A stretch of DNA of 6,867 nt from Bacteroidales bacterium (GTDB lineage Bacteria; Bacteroidota; Bacteroidia; Bacteroidales; VadinHA17), in contig JALOMK010000125.1 in assembly GCA_025455505.1 (NCBI GenBank), positions 1 to 6,867 on the forward strand. Reading direction: 5' to 3'. Position 1 is the stretch's first letter. Every line of letters starts with the position of its first letter. Shown here one piece after another: positions 6,810 to 6,867 of the stretch. The notes below the pieces were generated by a model. The model made no database searches. It was not told where the DNA came from and worked only from the letters and a program-made list of their open reading frames with translations. A program made the translations under genes and the position numbers.

Positions 6810-6867
6810 TTAAAAGGGAGGCAGACCGTGTTTTTTCTGGGGCATCGGCACATCCTTGTTTTCTGAC
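6810..6867 (-). CDS. C-terminal end of an acyl-CoA carboxyltransferase subunit (PccB/MmdA-like), partial
   Basis: On the minus strand, the window edge enters an open frame encoding SENKDVPMPQKKHGLPPF, followed by TAA at 6812-6810. The ending KKHGLPPF resembles the K-K/R-H-x-N-I-P-L tail of propionyl-CoA carboxylase beta and methylmalonyl-CoA decarboxylase alpha subunits (human PCCB ends in RKHANIPL). A biotin carrier gene follows 33 nt downstream, which supports this identity. Only 18 codons are visible, so the assignment rests on the tail and the neighbour. The rest of the gene lies beyond the right edge. Confidence 0.65.
   Translation of the reverse strand, partial: SENKDVPMPQKKHGLPPF

Overview
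The window looks like ordinary chromosomal, mostly housekeeping DNA from a member of the Bacteroidota, probably Bacteroidales-like. The grounds are: a large secreted protein joining a carboxypeptidase-regulatory-like domain to DUF5686, a combination typical of this phylum; a short form of RsmI; no Shine-Dalgarno sequence ahead of any start codon; and a match to the Bacteroidetes -7 promoter box TAnnTTTG upstream of ispE. All genes share the same composition, with frequent AGG arginine and ATA isoleucine codons, so nothing looks recently acquired. I saw no mobile element, CRISPR array, tRNA or rRNA.

Layout. Positions 2-3901 hold three plus-strand genes: the 3' end of an unnamed gene with a Pro/Thr/Glu-rich linker and a helical C-terminal region; rsmI (16S rRNA 2'-O-methyltransferase), which overlaps it by 8 nt; and, after a 44-nt gap, a DUF5686 envelope protein of 899 residues. 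This last gene converges, with a 12-nt gap, on dnaB (replicative helicase, minus strand, 3914-5428). A 213-nt divergent intergenic region separates dnaB from ispE (CDP-ME kinase of the MEP isoprenoid pathway, plus strand, 5642-6457). ispE in turn converges, with one base between the stops, on a minus-strand pair: the last 18 codons of what is probably a propionyl-CoA carboxylase/methylmalonyl-CoA decarboxylase carboxyltransferase subunit, followed by a 105-residue biotin carrier protein.

How the genes relate. The carboxyltransferase tail and the biotin carrier form one functional unit, in which biotin on K71 would carry CO2 between active sites in propionyl-CoA/methylmalonyl-CoA metabolism. 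The other genes are separate functions (ribosome modification, envelope, replication, isoprenoids) that happen to be neighbours.

The only long non-coding stretch is the dnaB-ispE divergent region. It holds a likely ispE -7 box, a leader hairpin on the dnaB side, and two tandem DnaA-box-like 9-mers spaced 11 bp apart. I found no evidence of an undescribed system; the points listed under findings are modest.
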